Shown one piece after another: positions 26,479-35,143 of a stretch of DNA of 64,000 nucleotides. This DNA comes from Candidatus Tityobacter terrigena (lineage in GTDB: Bacteria; Vulcanimicrobiota; Vulcanimicrobiia; Vulcanimicrobiales; Vulcanimicrobiaceae): the NCBI GenBank assembly GCA_003156715.1, contig PMHO01000057.1, positions 633 through 64,632 of the forward strand, written 5' to 3'. Each line of letters opens with the position of its first letter. Position 1 is the first letter of the stretch. A program made the translations under genes and the position numbers. Under the pieces are notes generated by a model. That model was not told the DNA's origin. It saw only the letters and a program-made list of their open reading frames with translations, and did not search any database.

Positions 26479-29400
26479 GAATGCTCCGTGATCCGCAGGA
26501 CGCCTTTGCTCCGGCGCGGGGAATCCTCTAGAGGAGCGATTCGCGCGATCGAAATTGGGGAAACGGGGACGGCCCGCTCTTGTAGAGGCGGCGCGACTTC
26601 GTCGAGCCGGCGAGCCAGCGCGGCGATCGTGGGATGCCGTAGCAGCTCTTTCGCCGCTAGTCGAAGGCCGTTCTGGTTCGCGCGCGCAGTGATTTGAAAA
26701 AGGTGAATCGAGTCGCCGCCCAAGGCGAAAAAGTCGTCGTCGAGCCCGACCCGCTCGAGGTGCAAGACATCCCCCCAGATACGCGCCAGGGTCGTCTGGG
26801 TGGGCGTCTCGGGCGATCGAAAGTGGCTCTGGCAAGGCAATGGGTCGGGAGCGGGGAGTGCGGCGCGGTCGACCTTTCCGGCTACCGAAAGGGGCATGCG
26901 TGCCAGCTTGACCCACGCCGAAGGAATCATATAGTCGGGAAGGTTTTCTGCCGCGAGCGTTCGCAGCGAGGCGGGGTCGTGCGCCGACTCTTTCGGATCG
27001 ACGTAGTAGCACACCAGGCGCGGTTCCCCGGGGAGGTCCTCACGCAACATCACAACGGTTTCCGCGAAATCGGCCTTGTGCCGGAGAACGTTCTCGATCT
27101 CGCCGAGCTCGATCCGAAAGCCACGCAGTTTGACCTGATGATCGATGCGACCCAAAACCTGCACCCGGCCGTCGGAGGAGACGCGAGCCAGGTCGCCGGT
27201 CCGGTACATGCGCCCTGGGCCGAACGGGTTCGGCACGAACTTCCGGTCGGTGAGGGCGGGCTGGTTCACGTAACCTCGCGCGAGGCCGTCCCCGGCGATG
27301 TGCAGTTGGCCGATCGCCCCGAGGAGTGCCGGCCGATCGGCGCGGTCGAGGACGTAGAGTTGCGTATTCGCTACCGGCGTGCCGATCGAGATCGACTCCT
27401 GGCCGCGTTCGATCTTTGCGCAGGATGACCAGATCGTCGTTTCCGTTGGCCCATAGACGTTCCAGAGTTCGCCGCCGCCCGCGAGGAGCCGGTTTGCCAG
27501 CTCGCGTGGGAGCGATTCGCCGCCGCAAAGCATGGTGAAGCTAGGATGCGAACGAAATCCGGCGTCGAGCAGTGCCTGCCACAGCGCAGGCGTCGCTTGC
27601 ATCGACGTCGCTCCGACGCTTCGCATCCGCTGCACGATGGTGATCCCGTCGGTCAGGTCTTCACGCGAGGCGAGCGCGACCGTCGCGCCCACGACGAGCG
27701 GCAAAAACAACTCGAGCGCCGCGATGTCAAACGATATGGTGGTCACGGCGAACAGCACGTCATTCGCCGCAAGACCGGGCTTTCGCGACATCGACGTCAG
27801 GAGATTGACGACCGAGCGGTGGGTGACTTCGACGCCCTTTGGTTCGCCGGTCGACCCTGAGGTATAGATGACATAAGCCGCGTCGGGAGCCGGCGCGAGC
27901 GCCTGGGGGTCTGCGTCGGACGCTCTCGAGATGGCACCGGCGGCACCGCGCAGATCGATCACCTCGACGCCGCTGGGAATGCTCGAGGCACCGATCGACC
28001 CGTCGCAGATGAGCGCCGCGACGCGCGCATCTTCCACGATACGCCGCAGGCGCGCCGGCGGATGGGCCGGATCGAGCGGTACGTACGAGTGCCCGCTGCT
28101 CAGAGTCGCGAGCAACGCCACGAGCAGGTCGGGCGAACGGTCGAGGCAGACCGCGACGCGCTGACCTGGACCGCCGATGCGGCCGGACAAGTAATTCGCG
28201 GCTTGATTGACGCGGCGGGCCAGTGCGCCGTAGCTGATGGCCTCGTCGCCGAAGCGGACTGCGAGCGCGTCCGGGCGAGTTGCGGCCATCGCGCGGAAGA
28301 GTCCGTGCACCGTCTGCTCCCGCGGATACTCGGCGGCCGTGTCGTTGATCGCCGAAAGGAGTCGCCGTTCGTCGTCCGGCCGGAAATCGACGCGGGCGGC
28401 CGCCTGCGCGCCGTCGCGGACGATTTCATCGAGGAGCGCTCGAAAGTAACCGAGCCAACGATCGATGGTCGCAGAGTCGAAGAGGTCGGTGTTGTAGTCG
28501 CAATCGACGCGCAAGCCGTCGCTCGATTCGACCACGTTGAGGAAAAGATCGAAGTTGACGAAAGCCTTCGGGTTGGGCACGACGGTCGCCTCGATCGATC
28601 CGAAGTTCAAGCCGTCGGCGAAGCGCTCTAAATTGAACTGGATCTCGGCGAGCGGGACCCGGCCCTTCTCGCGCTCCAGCGCCAGCTTGCGGACGAGCGT
28701 GCCAAGCGTGTATTGCTGGTGCTCGTATGCGTCGAGGACGCGGCGCTTGACGTCGACGAGAAAGCCCCCGATGGTCATTTGCGGGCTTTGCCGGGTGCGA
28801 ATGGGCAGGAAATCGACGCAGTGCCCGACCAGGATGTCGCCCTCGAGCAATGCCTGTCCGGCTGCCGGCACGCCGACGACGACGTCATCTTGATCGGCAA
28901 GGCGGCCGACGAGAAGGTCGAACGCTGCCAACAGGGTCACAAAGAGCGTGCATCCGTGCCGCGCGCCGGCCTTCTTGATGGCCCGGTAGCAGTCGCCGTT
29001 GACCGTCGTGGTGCGGGTGTCCCCGTTGTACGTCTTGATCGCCGGCCTTGGCCGGTCTGTCGGCAACTCGAGCAGCGGGGGCGTGTGGGCAAATTCCTCG
29101 AGCCAGTAGGATTCGATTCTTGCGATCTCGCCCGGGTCGCGCAGCGTCTGCCGCCGCGCGTAGCTAGCGAACGCGAGGGCTTCCAGCAGTTCCGGCTCGC
29201 GCCCCTGCGAAAGCGCCCTATAGATTTCGGCCAGTTCGGACAGAATGACGTTCATCGACCACCCGTCGCACACGATGTGGTGCGCGGTGAACACGAATGC
29301 ATGCTCGTCGGACGCGAGGCGAACCAGATGCGCGCGCACGACCGGTCCGCGCGCGAGATCGAATGCGGTTCGGGCGTCCGTGTGGACGATTTCGCGAAGC

Positions 29401-32400
29401 GCCGCCTCGCGCTCGGATGGCGATCCCTGCGCGACGTCGGTGTGCAAAAATGCGAGTGGCCGCGGCGGCGTGATGCGCATCGACTCACCGGTTACGCCGA
29501 ACGAGGCGCGCAGTGCGTCGTGGCGGGCGACGATGCGGTTCCACGCGTCTTGAAACGAAGGTCCATCGAGCGGTCCGCGCAGACGGAGCGTTACCGATTC
29601 ATTGAAGGCGCAGGACGCTTCGTCGCTCACTTGCGCAGAAAGCCAAATCTCCGTCTGCTCTTCCGTTAGAGGAACCTCGTCGAGAGGAACCTCATCCGGC
29701 GCAGTTACGGCTGCGATCGGCTCGCGCGAAGCATCCGCAAGAATGCCCACGCCCTGCAACTCGCCCAGGCTCTGCGAGAAGGCGGCGACGATCGCGTCGA
29801 TATCGGCATCGGTATGCTCGGTCCCAATGAAGCTCGGGAAGCCCTCCTGCACGTAAATGCCTCGTAGGCGCAGGTGATAGTAGAGCAGGCTCGCGAGCCG
29901 GTCTTCGGCGGCGAAGTTCATGTAGAAAAGGCTGCCGTAGGTCTCGATGCGTGACTCGATCCCTCGGGATTCGAGCTCGGCGTTCAGCCGAGCGACCAGC
30001 GCTGCGGTGCGCCGGGCGAGCAGCTCTTGCAGCGCGGGTCCTTCCGCTTTGACATGCCGCAGCACCGCCAGCACCGCAGCCATCGCGAGCGGATGCCGCA
30101 CGAACGTGCCGGCCAGAAATGTCGGCGCGACCTGCGGGAACGAGTCGTCGCCGTATTGCCACATGCCGCCGTCGAGCGCATCCATGAAGCGCGCCTTCCC
30201 GGCTAGGATGCCGATCGGAAGACCCCCGCCGACCACTTTTCCGTACGTCCCGAGGTCGGCGCGGATCCCGAAGATCTCTTGCATGCCGCCTGGGTGCATT
30301 CGAAATCCGGTGACGACCTCGTCAAAGACGAAGGCCGTCCCCGACGCCTCCGTGATCCTGCGAAGTTCGGCTAGAAACTCCTTGGGACGCAGCGCGGGAT
30401 GGCGGCTCTGAACCGACTCCACGACGACTGCGGCCAACTCATTTTGATGCTCGCGCACCCATTCGAGACTTTCGGATTCGCCGTAGGGAAGAACGGTGAT
30501 ATTGGCCACCGCTTCGGCCGGAATGCCGAGGGCGACCGGCAGGGAGCGGCGCGACGTTCGTGCGCTCTTCACCAGGACTTCGTCGAACTGGCCGTGATAC
30601 GCGCCTTCGAAGACGACGACGCGCTCGCGGTTGGTCACGGTTCGCGCGACCCGCAGGGCGGCCATGACGGCTTCCGAGCCGGTATTACAGAAGGTCGCCC
30701 GCTCGTTGCCCGTCAGCTCGCAGAAGAGCTCTGCGACCTCGCCGGCGAGCTCCGTCTGGGGTCCGATGGCGAAGCCGCGCTGCAACTGCGCCGCCACGGC
30801 GTCGACGACGAAATCCGGAGCGTGGCCGAATGCCGTTTGCCCGAAGCCGTTCAACAGGTCGATGTATTCGTTACCGTCGGCGTCCCAAATGCGGGAGCCC
30901 TTCGCTCGGACGCAGGTGATGGGGTAAACCATCTCCTTCCACTCGCTGCGGAATCCGGCCGCGACCCGCGGATCCGCCAGCACGCGGCGGTAGCGCTGCG
31001 TCAGGCGCTTCGACTCCTGCGTGCGCGCGACCGTGCGCGCGACGAGCTCCTCGATGTGCGCGCGCTGCGCCGGCGTCACCTCGGCCTTGGCGGCGCTCAT
31101 CACGCGGAAGGCGTCCAAGCGTGTAGACGTTTCGGATTCTGCCGCCTCCGGCGCAGCGGTCGCTGCGGCAGGCAGCGGCGCAGTGCCGATCGGGGACGTT
31201 GTCGCCGGCGCGATCTGCAGCCCTTTGAGCGCCTCGAGCTGCTCGCGCATCAACTGCTGCATCGCTTCCAGCTGCTCGCGCATGACGATTTCAATCGTGG
31301 TTTCGGCGCCGGCAGACGGGCCGATCGCGGGCTGGGGCCGCAGCGCCGTCGCGACCGCTTCTGTGACCGCTATCTGCGGCTCGGGCGGCAACTGCGGGAC
31401 GACGTGATCCGTGAGCGCGGCAATCGAGGGGATCTCGGTTAGGAGCTGACGGAAAGTCACGCCCACCCCGAACTGCGACTGGACCTGCGCAACGAAGCGG
31501 CCCAAAGCGAGCGAATCGAAGCCCAGCTCGAGGAACGTCGCGCGCGGATCGGTACCTGCCAGACTCTCGCCGGAAAGCTCTTCGAGAAGAGTGCGCAGAT
31601 CAGTCTGTACGCGCGTCGCGCGCGACGGCCTGGACGGCGCCGCGACCGTCTGTTGGGCGTCGCGACGGTGCGTTCGATCCGTCTCTGGAAGAGTCAATGC
31701 CGCGAGGTTCGGTTCGAGTCGCTGCTGCGATGCAACGTTCGACGGCTCGATCCAGTGGCGCGACCGCTCGAAAGGGTATGCCGGCAGAGAAATGCGCGAG
31801 CGGACGGTGCCGGACCCAAGCGCCTGCCAATTGGGCCGCGCCCCGGCGATCCACAGTCGCCCGACGGCCTGCAGCACGCCCTCCAGGTCATTGTGTTCGC
31901 GATCGCTACCCGGCAGCGTGCCAAGAACCGCAGGGCGTCCACCCTTGGCGGCGCCCTGCAGCGCAAACGTCGCGAGCGTCGTGCCCGGGCCTACCTCGAC
32001 GAGCGCGTCGACGCCGGCCTCGACGAGCGTCTGTAACGCGTCTGCGAAGCGAACCGGCTCGCGGCAATGCCGGGCCCAGTACTGCGGCGAAGTCGCTTCC
32101 TCCGTAGCGATCCACGTGCCCGTCAGGCTCGACACGTATGGCGCGGAGGGTGGAGAAAGACGTACCGCCCCGATGTGGCGCGCGAACGGCGCGATCATGG
32201 GATCCATCATCGACGAGTGGAAAGCGTGGGAGGTGTGCAATCGCCGGCACGCGATACCAGCGCCGTTTAGGCGCCGCTCGAAACGATCGATCGCGTCGGC
32301 CGCTCCCGATACGACCGCCAATCCAGGCGCGTTGCGGGCTGCGATGTCGAGCCCCGCATCGAGCAAAGGCTCGAACGCACTGGCGGGCGCACGCACCGCT

Positions 32401-34403
32401 ATCATCGCACCTGCGGGAAGCGCTCGCATGAGCCTGCCGCGCTCGGCGACGAGCGCGAGCGCATCTTCGACCGAAAAGACGCCGGCTAGGCATGCGGCAA
32501 CGAATTCCCCGACGCTGTGCCCAACGGTGGCGGCGCAAGCGATGCCATAGCTACGCAACAGTTCCGCGAGCGCGAATTCGATGGTGAACAGTGCCGGTTG
32601 GGCGATGTCGGTCGACGCCAATTCCTCCGGGTCGCCGTCACCGCGCAGCAGCGCGCGCAAATCACGGCCGAGGATCGGCTGCAGGATGTCGGCGCAGCGG
32701 TCGACGCTGGCGCGAAACGTGGCGACGCCGTCGTAGAGCTCGCGACCCATGCCCGGATACTGCGCGCCCTGGCCGGGGAACATGAAGGCGACGCTCGGCT
32801 CACGTTCGCCCGCCCGTCCGAACGTGAGGCGCTCGGGTCGTTCGAGCGCATCGGCGGCTGCTGCCGGCGAACGCGCGATCACCGCGCAGCGGACAGGGAA
32901 CGCGCGCCGGCCGGCTTGCAGCGTATGTGCGACGTCGTCAAGCCGTTCGCCCGCGGAAGCGCGCAGATGTGCTGCCAAACGAGCGCGCGCGTCTTTCAGT
33001 GCAGACTCGGTGCGAGCCGAGAGCACGATCAGTTGCGGCGCGTCGGAGGCGGCGCGGGACGACGACGATGGAGCCGCTTCGAGCGCGACGTGCACGTTCG
33101 TCCCGCCGACACCGAAAGAACTCACGGCCGCGCGTCGTTGAAGTCCGTGCGTGGGCCACTCGGCCAGCTCGGTATTCACGAAGAACGGGCTCGCCGCCAG
33201 ATCGATGTTCGGATTCGGCGTCTTAAAATGGAGCGTCGGCGGAATCTTGCCGTGACGGATCGTTAGCGCCGCCTTGATGAGCCCCGTTACGCCCGAGGCG
33301 ACGTCGAGGTGTCCGACGTTGGTCTTGACGGAACCCAGAGCGCAGCTCTTACCGTTCGCGCTGGGGCCGAACGCTTTGCTCAGCGCGGCAAATTCGATCG
33401 GATCTCCGAGCGGCGTCGCCGTTCCGTGGCATTCGACGAAGCCGATCGTACTCGGTTCGAAGCCGGCCATCGCATGTGCCGCGCGCACGGCCGACGCTTG
33501 CCCTTGAACGCTCGGAGCCGTATAGCCGACCTTGCCCGAGCCGTCGTTGTTGACGCCGAAGCCGCGAATCACCGCATAGATCGAGTCGTGGTCAGCGAGC
33601 GCATCCTCCAGGCGCCGCAGGACCACGACGCCGGCACCGTCGCCGAACACCGTGCCGTTGGCTAGCGCGTCGAACGTGCGACAGTGCGCGTCGGGCGACA
33701 CCATGCCGCCTTCCTGGTACAGATAGCCCCGCTTTTGCGGAAACGAGATCGAGACTCCGCCCGCGAGCATCATGTCGGCCTGGCGCAACATCAGCGCTTG
33801 ACATGCTTGGGTGACGGCAAGCAGCGACGTCGAGCATGCCGACTGCAACGTCATGGCCGGCCCGCGCAGATCGAGCTTGTACGCAACCCGTGTCGCCAAG
33901 AAGTCGTAGCCGGCACCGAGCAGCTCGGGGTAGCTAGCGACCTGGTAGTCGCTGGTAAAGCGCTCGATGGCGTCCCGGCCCCCGAGCACGTTGCGAAGGA
34001 AGTACGAGCCGAAACTGCAGCCCGCGAAAACGCCGATCGTTCCCGCGAACGTCGCCGGATCGTAACCTGCGTCTTCCAAGGCCTCCCAGCTGCACTCGAG
34101 AAAGAAACGATGTTGCGGATCCGTCAACTCCGCCTCGCGCGCATGCATCCCGAAGAACGCGGCGTCGAAGTCCGCGACCCCGCCCAAGACCGAGCGAGCC
34201 TTTACATAGTCAGGCCGCGCCCGCACGCCGGGCGCGAATGCGTCTTCGAGTTCCGAGTCCGTAAACGTTCGGATGCTTTCGACCCCGGCGCACAGATTTT
34301 GCCAAAAGGCCGCAACGTCGCGAGCGCCGGGAAAACGGCCGGCGCACCCGACGATGGCGATCGCGCACTGGCTGGAGCCTCGTTCGCTTGGCATCGTGCT
34401 CAC
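26475..34403 (-). CDS. Hybrid PKS-NRPS: KS-AT-ACP-aminotransferase-C-A-PCP
   Basis: A 2642-residue megasynthase. KS about 12-445 (Cys 190 in QSACSTS, His 326 in ECHGT, His 365 in NVGH). AT about 540-850 (Ser 630 in GHSVG; HAFH at 726-729, the malonyl-CoA signature). ACP with Ser 964 (ELGFDSL). Linker with two MREQLEA repeats, then a class III PLP aminotransferase about 1110-1550 (FDEVVTGFR; Lys 1389 in YGKVVGGG). Condensation about 1580-2010 (HHIVCDG at 1708-1714), adenylation, PCP Ser 2565 (LGGDSIH). No KR, DH or ER, so the aminotransferase should act on the beta-ketone, as in iturin-type MycA and microcystin McyE. A-domain pocket D-I-L-Q-L-G-V-I-W-K suggests Gly. GTG 34403 overlaps the transferase TGA; ATG 34394 is an alternative. 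Confidence 0.93.
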   Translation of the reverse strand: MSTMPSERGSSQCAIAIVGCAGRFPGARDVAAFWQNLCAGVESIRTFTDSELEDAFAPGVRARPDYVKARSVLGGVADFDAAFFGMHAREAELTDPQHRFFLECSWEALEDAGYDPATFAGTIGVFAGCSFGSYFLRNVLGGRDAIERFTSDYQVASYPELLGAGYDFLATRVAYKLDLRGPAMTLQSACSTSLLAVTQACQALMLRQADMMLAGGVSISFPQKRGYLYQEGGMVSPDAHCRTFDALANGTVFGDGAGVVVLRRLEDALADHDSIYAVIRGFGVNNDGSGKVGYTAPSVQGQASAVRAAHAMAGFEPSTIGFVECHGTATPLGDPIEFAALSKAFGPSANGKSCALGSVKTNVGHLDVASGVTGLIKAALTIRHGKIPPTLHFKTPNPNIDLAASPFFVNTELAEWPTHGLQRRAAVSSFGVGGTNVHVALEAAPSSSSRAASDAPQLIVLSARTESALKDARARLAAHLRASAGERLDDVAHTLQAGRRAFPVRCAVIARSPAAAADALERPERLTFGRAGEREPSVAFMFPGQGAQYPGMGRELYDGVATFRASVDRCADILQPILGRDLRALLRGDGDPEELASTDIAQPALFTIEFALAELLRSYGIACAATVGHSVGEFVAACLAGVFSVEDALALVAERGRLMRALPAGAMIAVRAPASAFEPLLDAGLDIAARNAPGLAVVSGAADAIDRFERRLNGAGIACRRLHTSHAFHSSMMDPMIAPFARHIGAVRLSPPSAPYVSSLTGTWIATEEATSPQYWARHCREPVRFADALQTLVEAGVDALVEVGPGTTLATFALQGAAKGGRPAVLGTLPGSDREHNDLEGVLQAVGRLWIAGARPNWQALGSGTVRSRISLPAYPFERSRHWIEPSNVASQQRLEPNLAALTLPETDRTHRRDAQQTVAAPSRPSRATRVQTDLRTLLEELSGESLAGTDPRATFLELGFDSLALGRFVAQVQSQFGVGVTFRQLLTEIPSIAALTDHVVPQLPPEPQIAVTEAVATALRPQPAIGPSAGAETTIEIVMREQLEAMQQLMREQLEALKGLQIAPATTSPIGTAPLPAAATAAPEAAESETSTRLDAFRVMSAAKAEVTPAQRAHIEELVARTVARTQESKRLTQRYRRVLADPRVAAGFRSEWKEMVYPITCVRAKGSRIWDADGNEYIDLLNGFGQTAFGHAPDFVVDAVAAQLQRGFAIGPQTELAGEVAELFCELTGNERATFCNTGSEAVMAALRVARTVTNRERVVVFEGAYHGQFDEVLVKSARTSRRSLPVALGIPAEAVANITVLPYGESESLEWVREHQNELAAVVVESVQSRHPALRPKEFLAELRRITEASGTAFVFDEVVTGFRMHPGGMQEIFGIRADLGTYGKVVGGGLPIGILAGKARFMDALDGGMWQYGDDSFPQVAPTFLAGTFVRHPLAMAAVLAVLRHVKAEGPALQELLARRTAALVARLNAELESRGIESRIETYGSLFYMNFAAEDRLASLLYYHLRLRGIYVQEGFPSFIGTEHTDADIDAIVAAFSQSLGELQGVGILADASREPIAAVTAPDEVPLDEVPLTEEQTEIWLSAQVSDEASCAFNESVTLRLRGPLDGPSFQDAWNRIVARHDALRASFGVTGESMRITPPRPLAFLHTDVAQGSPSEREAALREIVHTDARTAFDLARGPVVRAHLVRLASDEHAFVFTAHHIVCDGWSMNVILSELAEIYRALSQGREPELLEALAFASYARRQTLRDPGEIARIESYWLEEFAHTPPLLELPTDRPRPAIKTYNGDTRTTTVNGDCYRAIKKAGARHGCTLFVTLLAAFDLLVGRLADQDDVVVGVPAAGQALLEGDILVGHCVDFLPIRTRQSPQMTIGGFLVDVKRRVLDAYEHQQYTLGTLVRKLALEREKGRVPLAEIQFNLERFADGLNFGSIEATVVPNPKAFVNFDLFLNVVESSDGLRVDCDYNTDLFDSATIDRWLGYFRALLDEIVRDGAQAAARVDFRPDDERRLLSAINDTAAEYPREQTVHGLFRAMAATRPDALAVRFGDEAISYGALARRVNQAANYLSGRIGGPGQRVAVCLDRSPDLLVALLATLSSGHSYVPLDPAHPPARLRRIVEDARVAALICDGSIGASSIPSGVEVIDLRGAAGAISRASDADPQALAPAPDAAYVIYTSGSTGEPKGVEVTHRSVVNLLTSMSRKPGLAANDVLFAVTTISFDIAALELFLPLVVGATVALASREDLTDGITIVQRMRSVGATSMQATPALWQALLDAGFRSHPSFTMLCGGESLPRELANRLLAGGGELWNVYGPTETTIWSSCAKIERGQESISIGTPVANTQLYVLDRADRPALLGAIGQLHIAGDGLARGYVNQPALTDRKFVPNPFGPGRMYRTGDLARVSSDGRVQVLGRIDHQVKLRGFRIELGEIENVLRHKADFAETVVMLREDLPGEPRLVCYYVDPKESAHDPASLRTLAAENLPDYMIPSAWVKLARMPLSVAGKVDRAALPAPDPLPCQSHFRSPETPTQTTLARIWGDVLHLERVGLDDDFFALGGDSIHLFQITARANQNGLRLAAKELLRHPTIAALARRLDEVAPPLQERAVPVSPISIARIAPLEDSPRRSKGVLRITEHS

Positions 34404-35143
34404 GACGGCAACACCGTATTGCGAGCCAGGAGCGTTCGCGCATCGTCGATGGTGAGGGCGATGCCGGTGAAAACCAGCCAACCCTCGATGCGATAGCGGC
34501 CGCGCGCTTTGAGGTTCCCCAGGATCCGCCGGCCGTCCGACGTGGCGGGATGAACCGAAAACGTGCCTTTGTCGGGCCCTTCGGGGACGGCGTCAACGAT
34601 CACGTCGAGGTAGTCGAGCCAGCCTCCGGTCACCCTGAACTGGCACTTGTAGAAGGCTTCCTTCGCGCTAAAGGCGACGGCCGCAATCCGCTCGCGTTCC
34701 GATGCGGTAACGCGTGGGAAGTGCGCCGCTTCACCTGGGGTGAAGACGTGCGTCCAGAGGTCGGCCGTCACTCGCGCCACAATTTCGGCGTCGATCCCGA
34801 GGCCCGCGAAACGATGGCGCAAGGCGGCAACGGCGCCGCAGAAGCCCACCGTGTGTGTGATGCTGCCGACGGCGTGCTCGGGCCAGCGAGGGCTGCGATC
34901 GGTGTTCCGAAGGAGCGCGAAATCGCCGAAGCCGATCTCCTGGAGCGCACGGCGAGCGCATAGCCGGCCGGCGGCGAACTCCGCCAAGCGCTTCGGGCGA
35001 AAAGCTTCGCACGTGCCGGCTTCTTGGGGCAAAAGCGTCCTCGGGTCAGCGGATTCTCTTAACTCGTAGGCCGCGACCGGGGAGGGAAACAACTCTGCTA
35101 AAAGCGTCGAGGCGAACGCTGGGTTCGCGAGCGTCGGCGTCAT
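34400..35143 (-). CDS. Sfp/EntD-type 4'-phosphopantetheinyl transferase
   Basis: A 247-residue enzyme that activates carrier proteins by attaching phosphopantetheine to their serines. The magnesium/CoA-binding blocks are visible: WPEHAVGSITHT, the G-I-D-A-E motif (GLGIDAEIV), and FSAKEAFYKCQF, which is the family's (F/W)-S-x-K-E-(A/S)-x-x-K signature. The length fits the EntD-like group. The gene sits between the loading A-PCP gene and the hybrid megasynthase, overlapping both by four bases (ATGA and GTGA), so it most likely primes the carrier domains of this cluster, including the polyketide ACP. Confidence 0.93.
   Translation of the reverse strand: MTPTLANPAFASTLLAELFPSPVAAYELRESADPRTLLPQEAGTCEAFRPKRLAEFAAGRLCARRALQEIGFGDFALLRNTDRSPRWPEHAVGSITHTVGFCGAVAALRHRFAGLGIDAEIVARVTADLWTHVFTPGEAAHFPRVTASERERIAAVAFSAKEAFYKCQFRVTGGWLDYLDVIVDAVPEGPDKGTFSVHPATSDGRRILGNLKARGRYRIEGWLVFTGIALTIDDARTLLARNTVLPS

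Noticed and set aside
26479-27012. Extended N-terminus of the terminal NRPS
   Set aside because: This part is the upstream megasynthase's PCP region read out of frame; the GTGA overlap with GGAG at 26478 is the better start.
31241-31290. Duplicated MREQLEA-coding stretch in the hybrid megasynthase linker
   Set aside because: It lies between the ACP and aminotransferase and looks like an ordinary coiled-coil or flexible linker, as seen before AMT domains, not a DNA repeat of interest.
30399-31442. Plus-strand open frame of 347 codons inside the megasynthase gene
   Set aside because: Antisense to the ACP-aminotransferase part of the hybrid gene; His/Arg/Asp-rich shadow with no motif.
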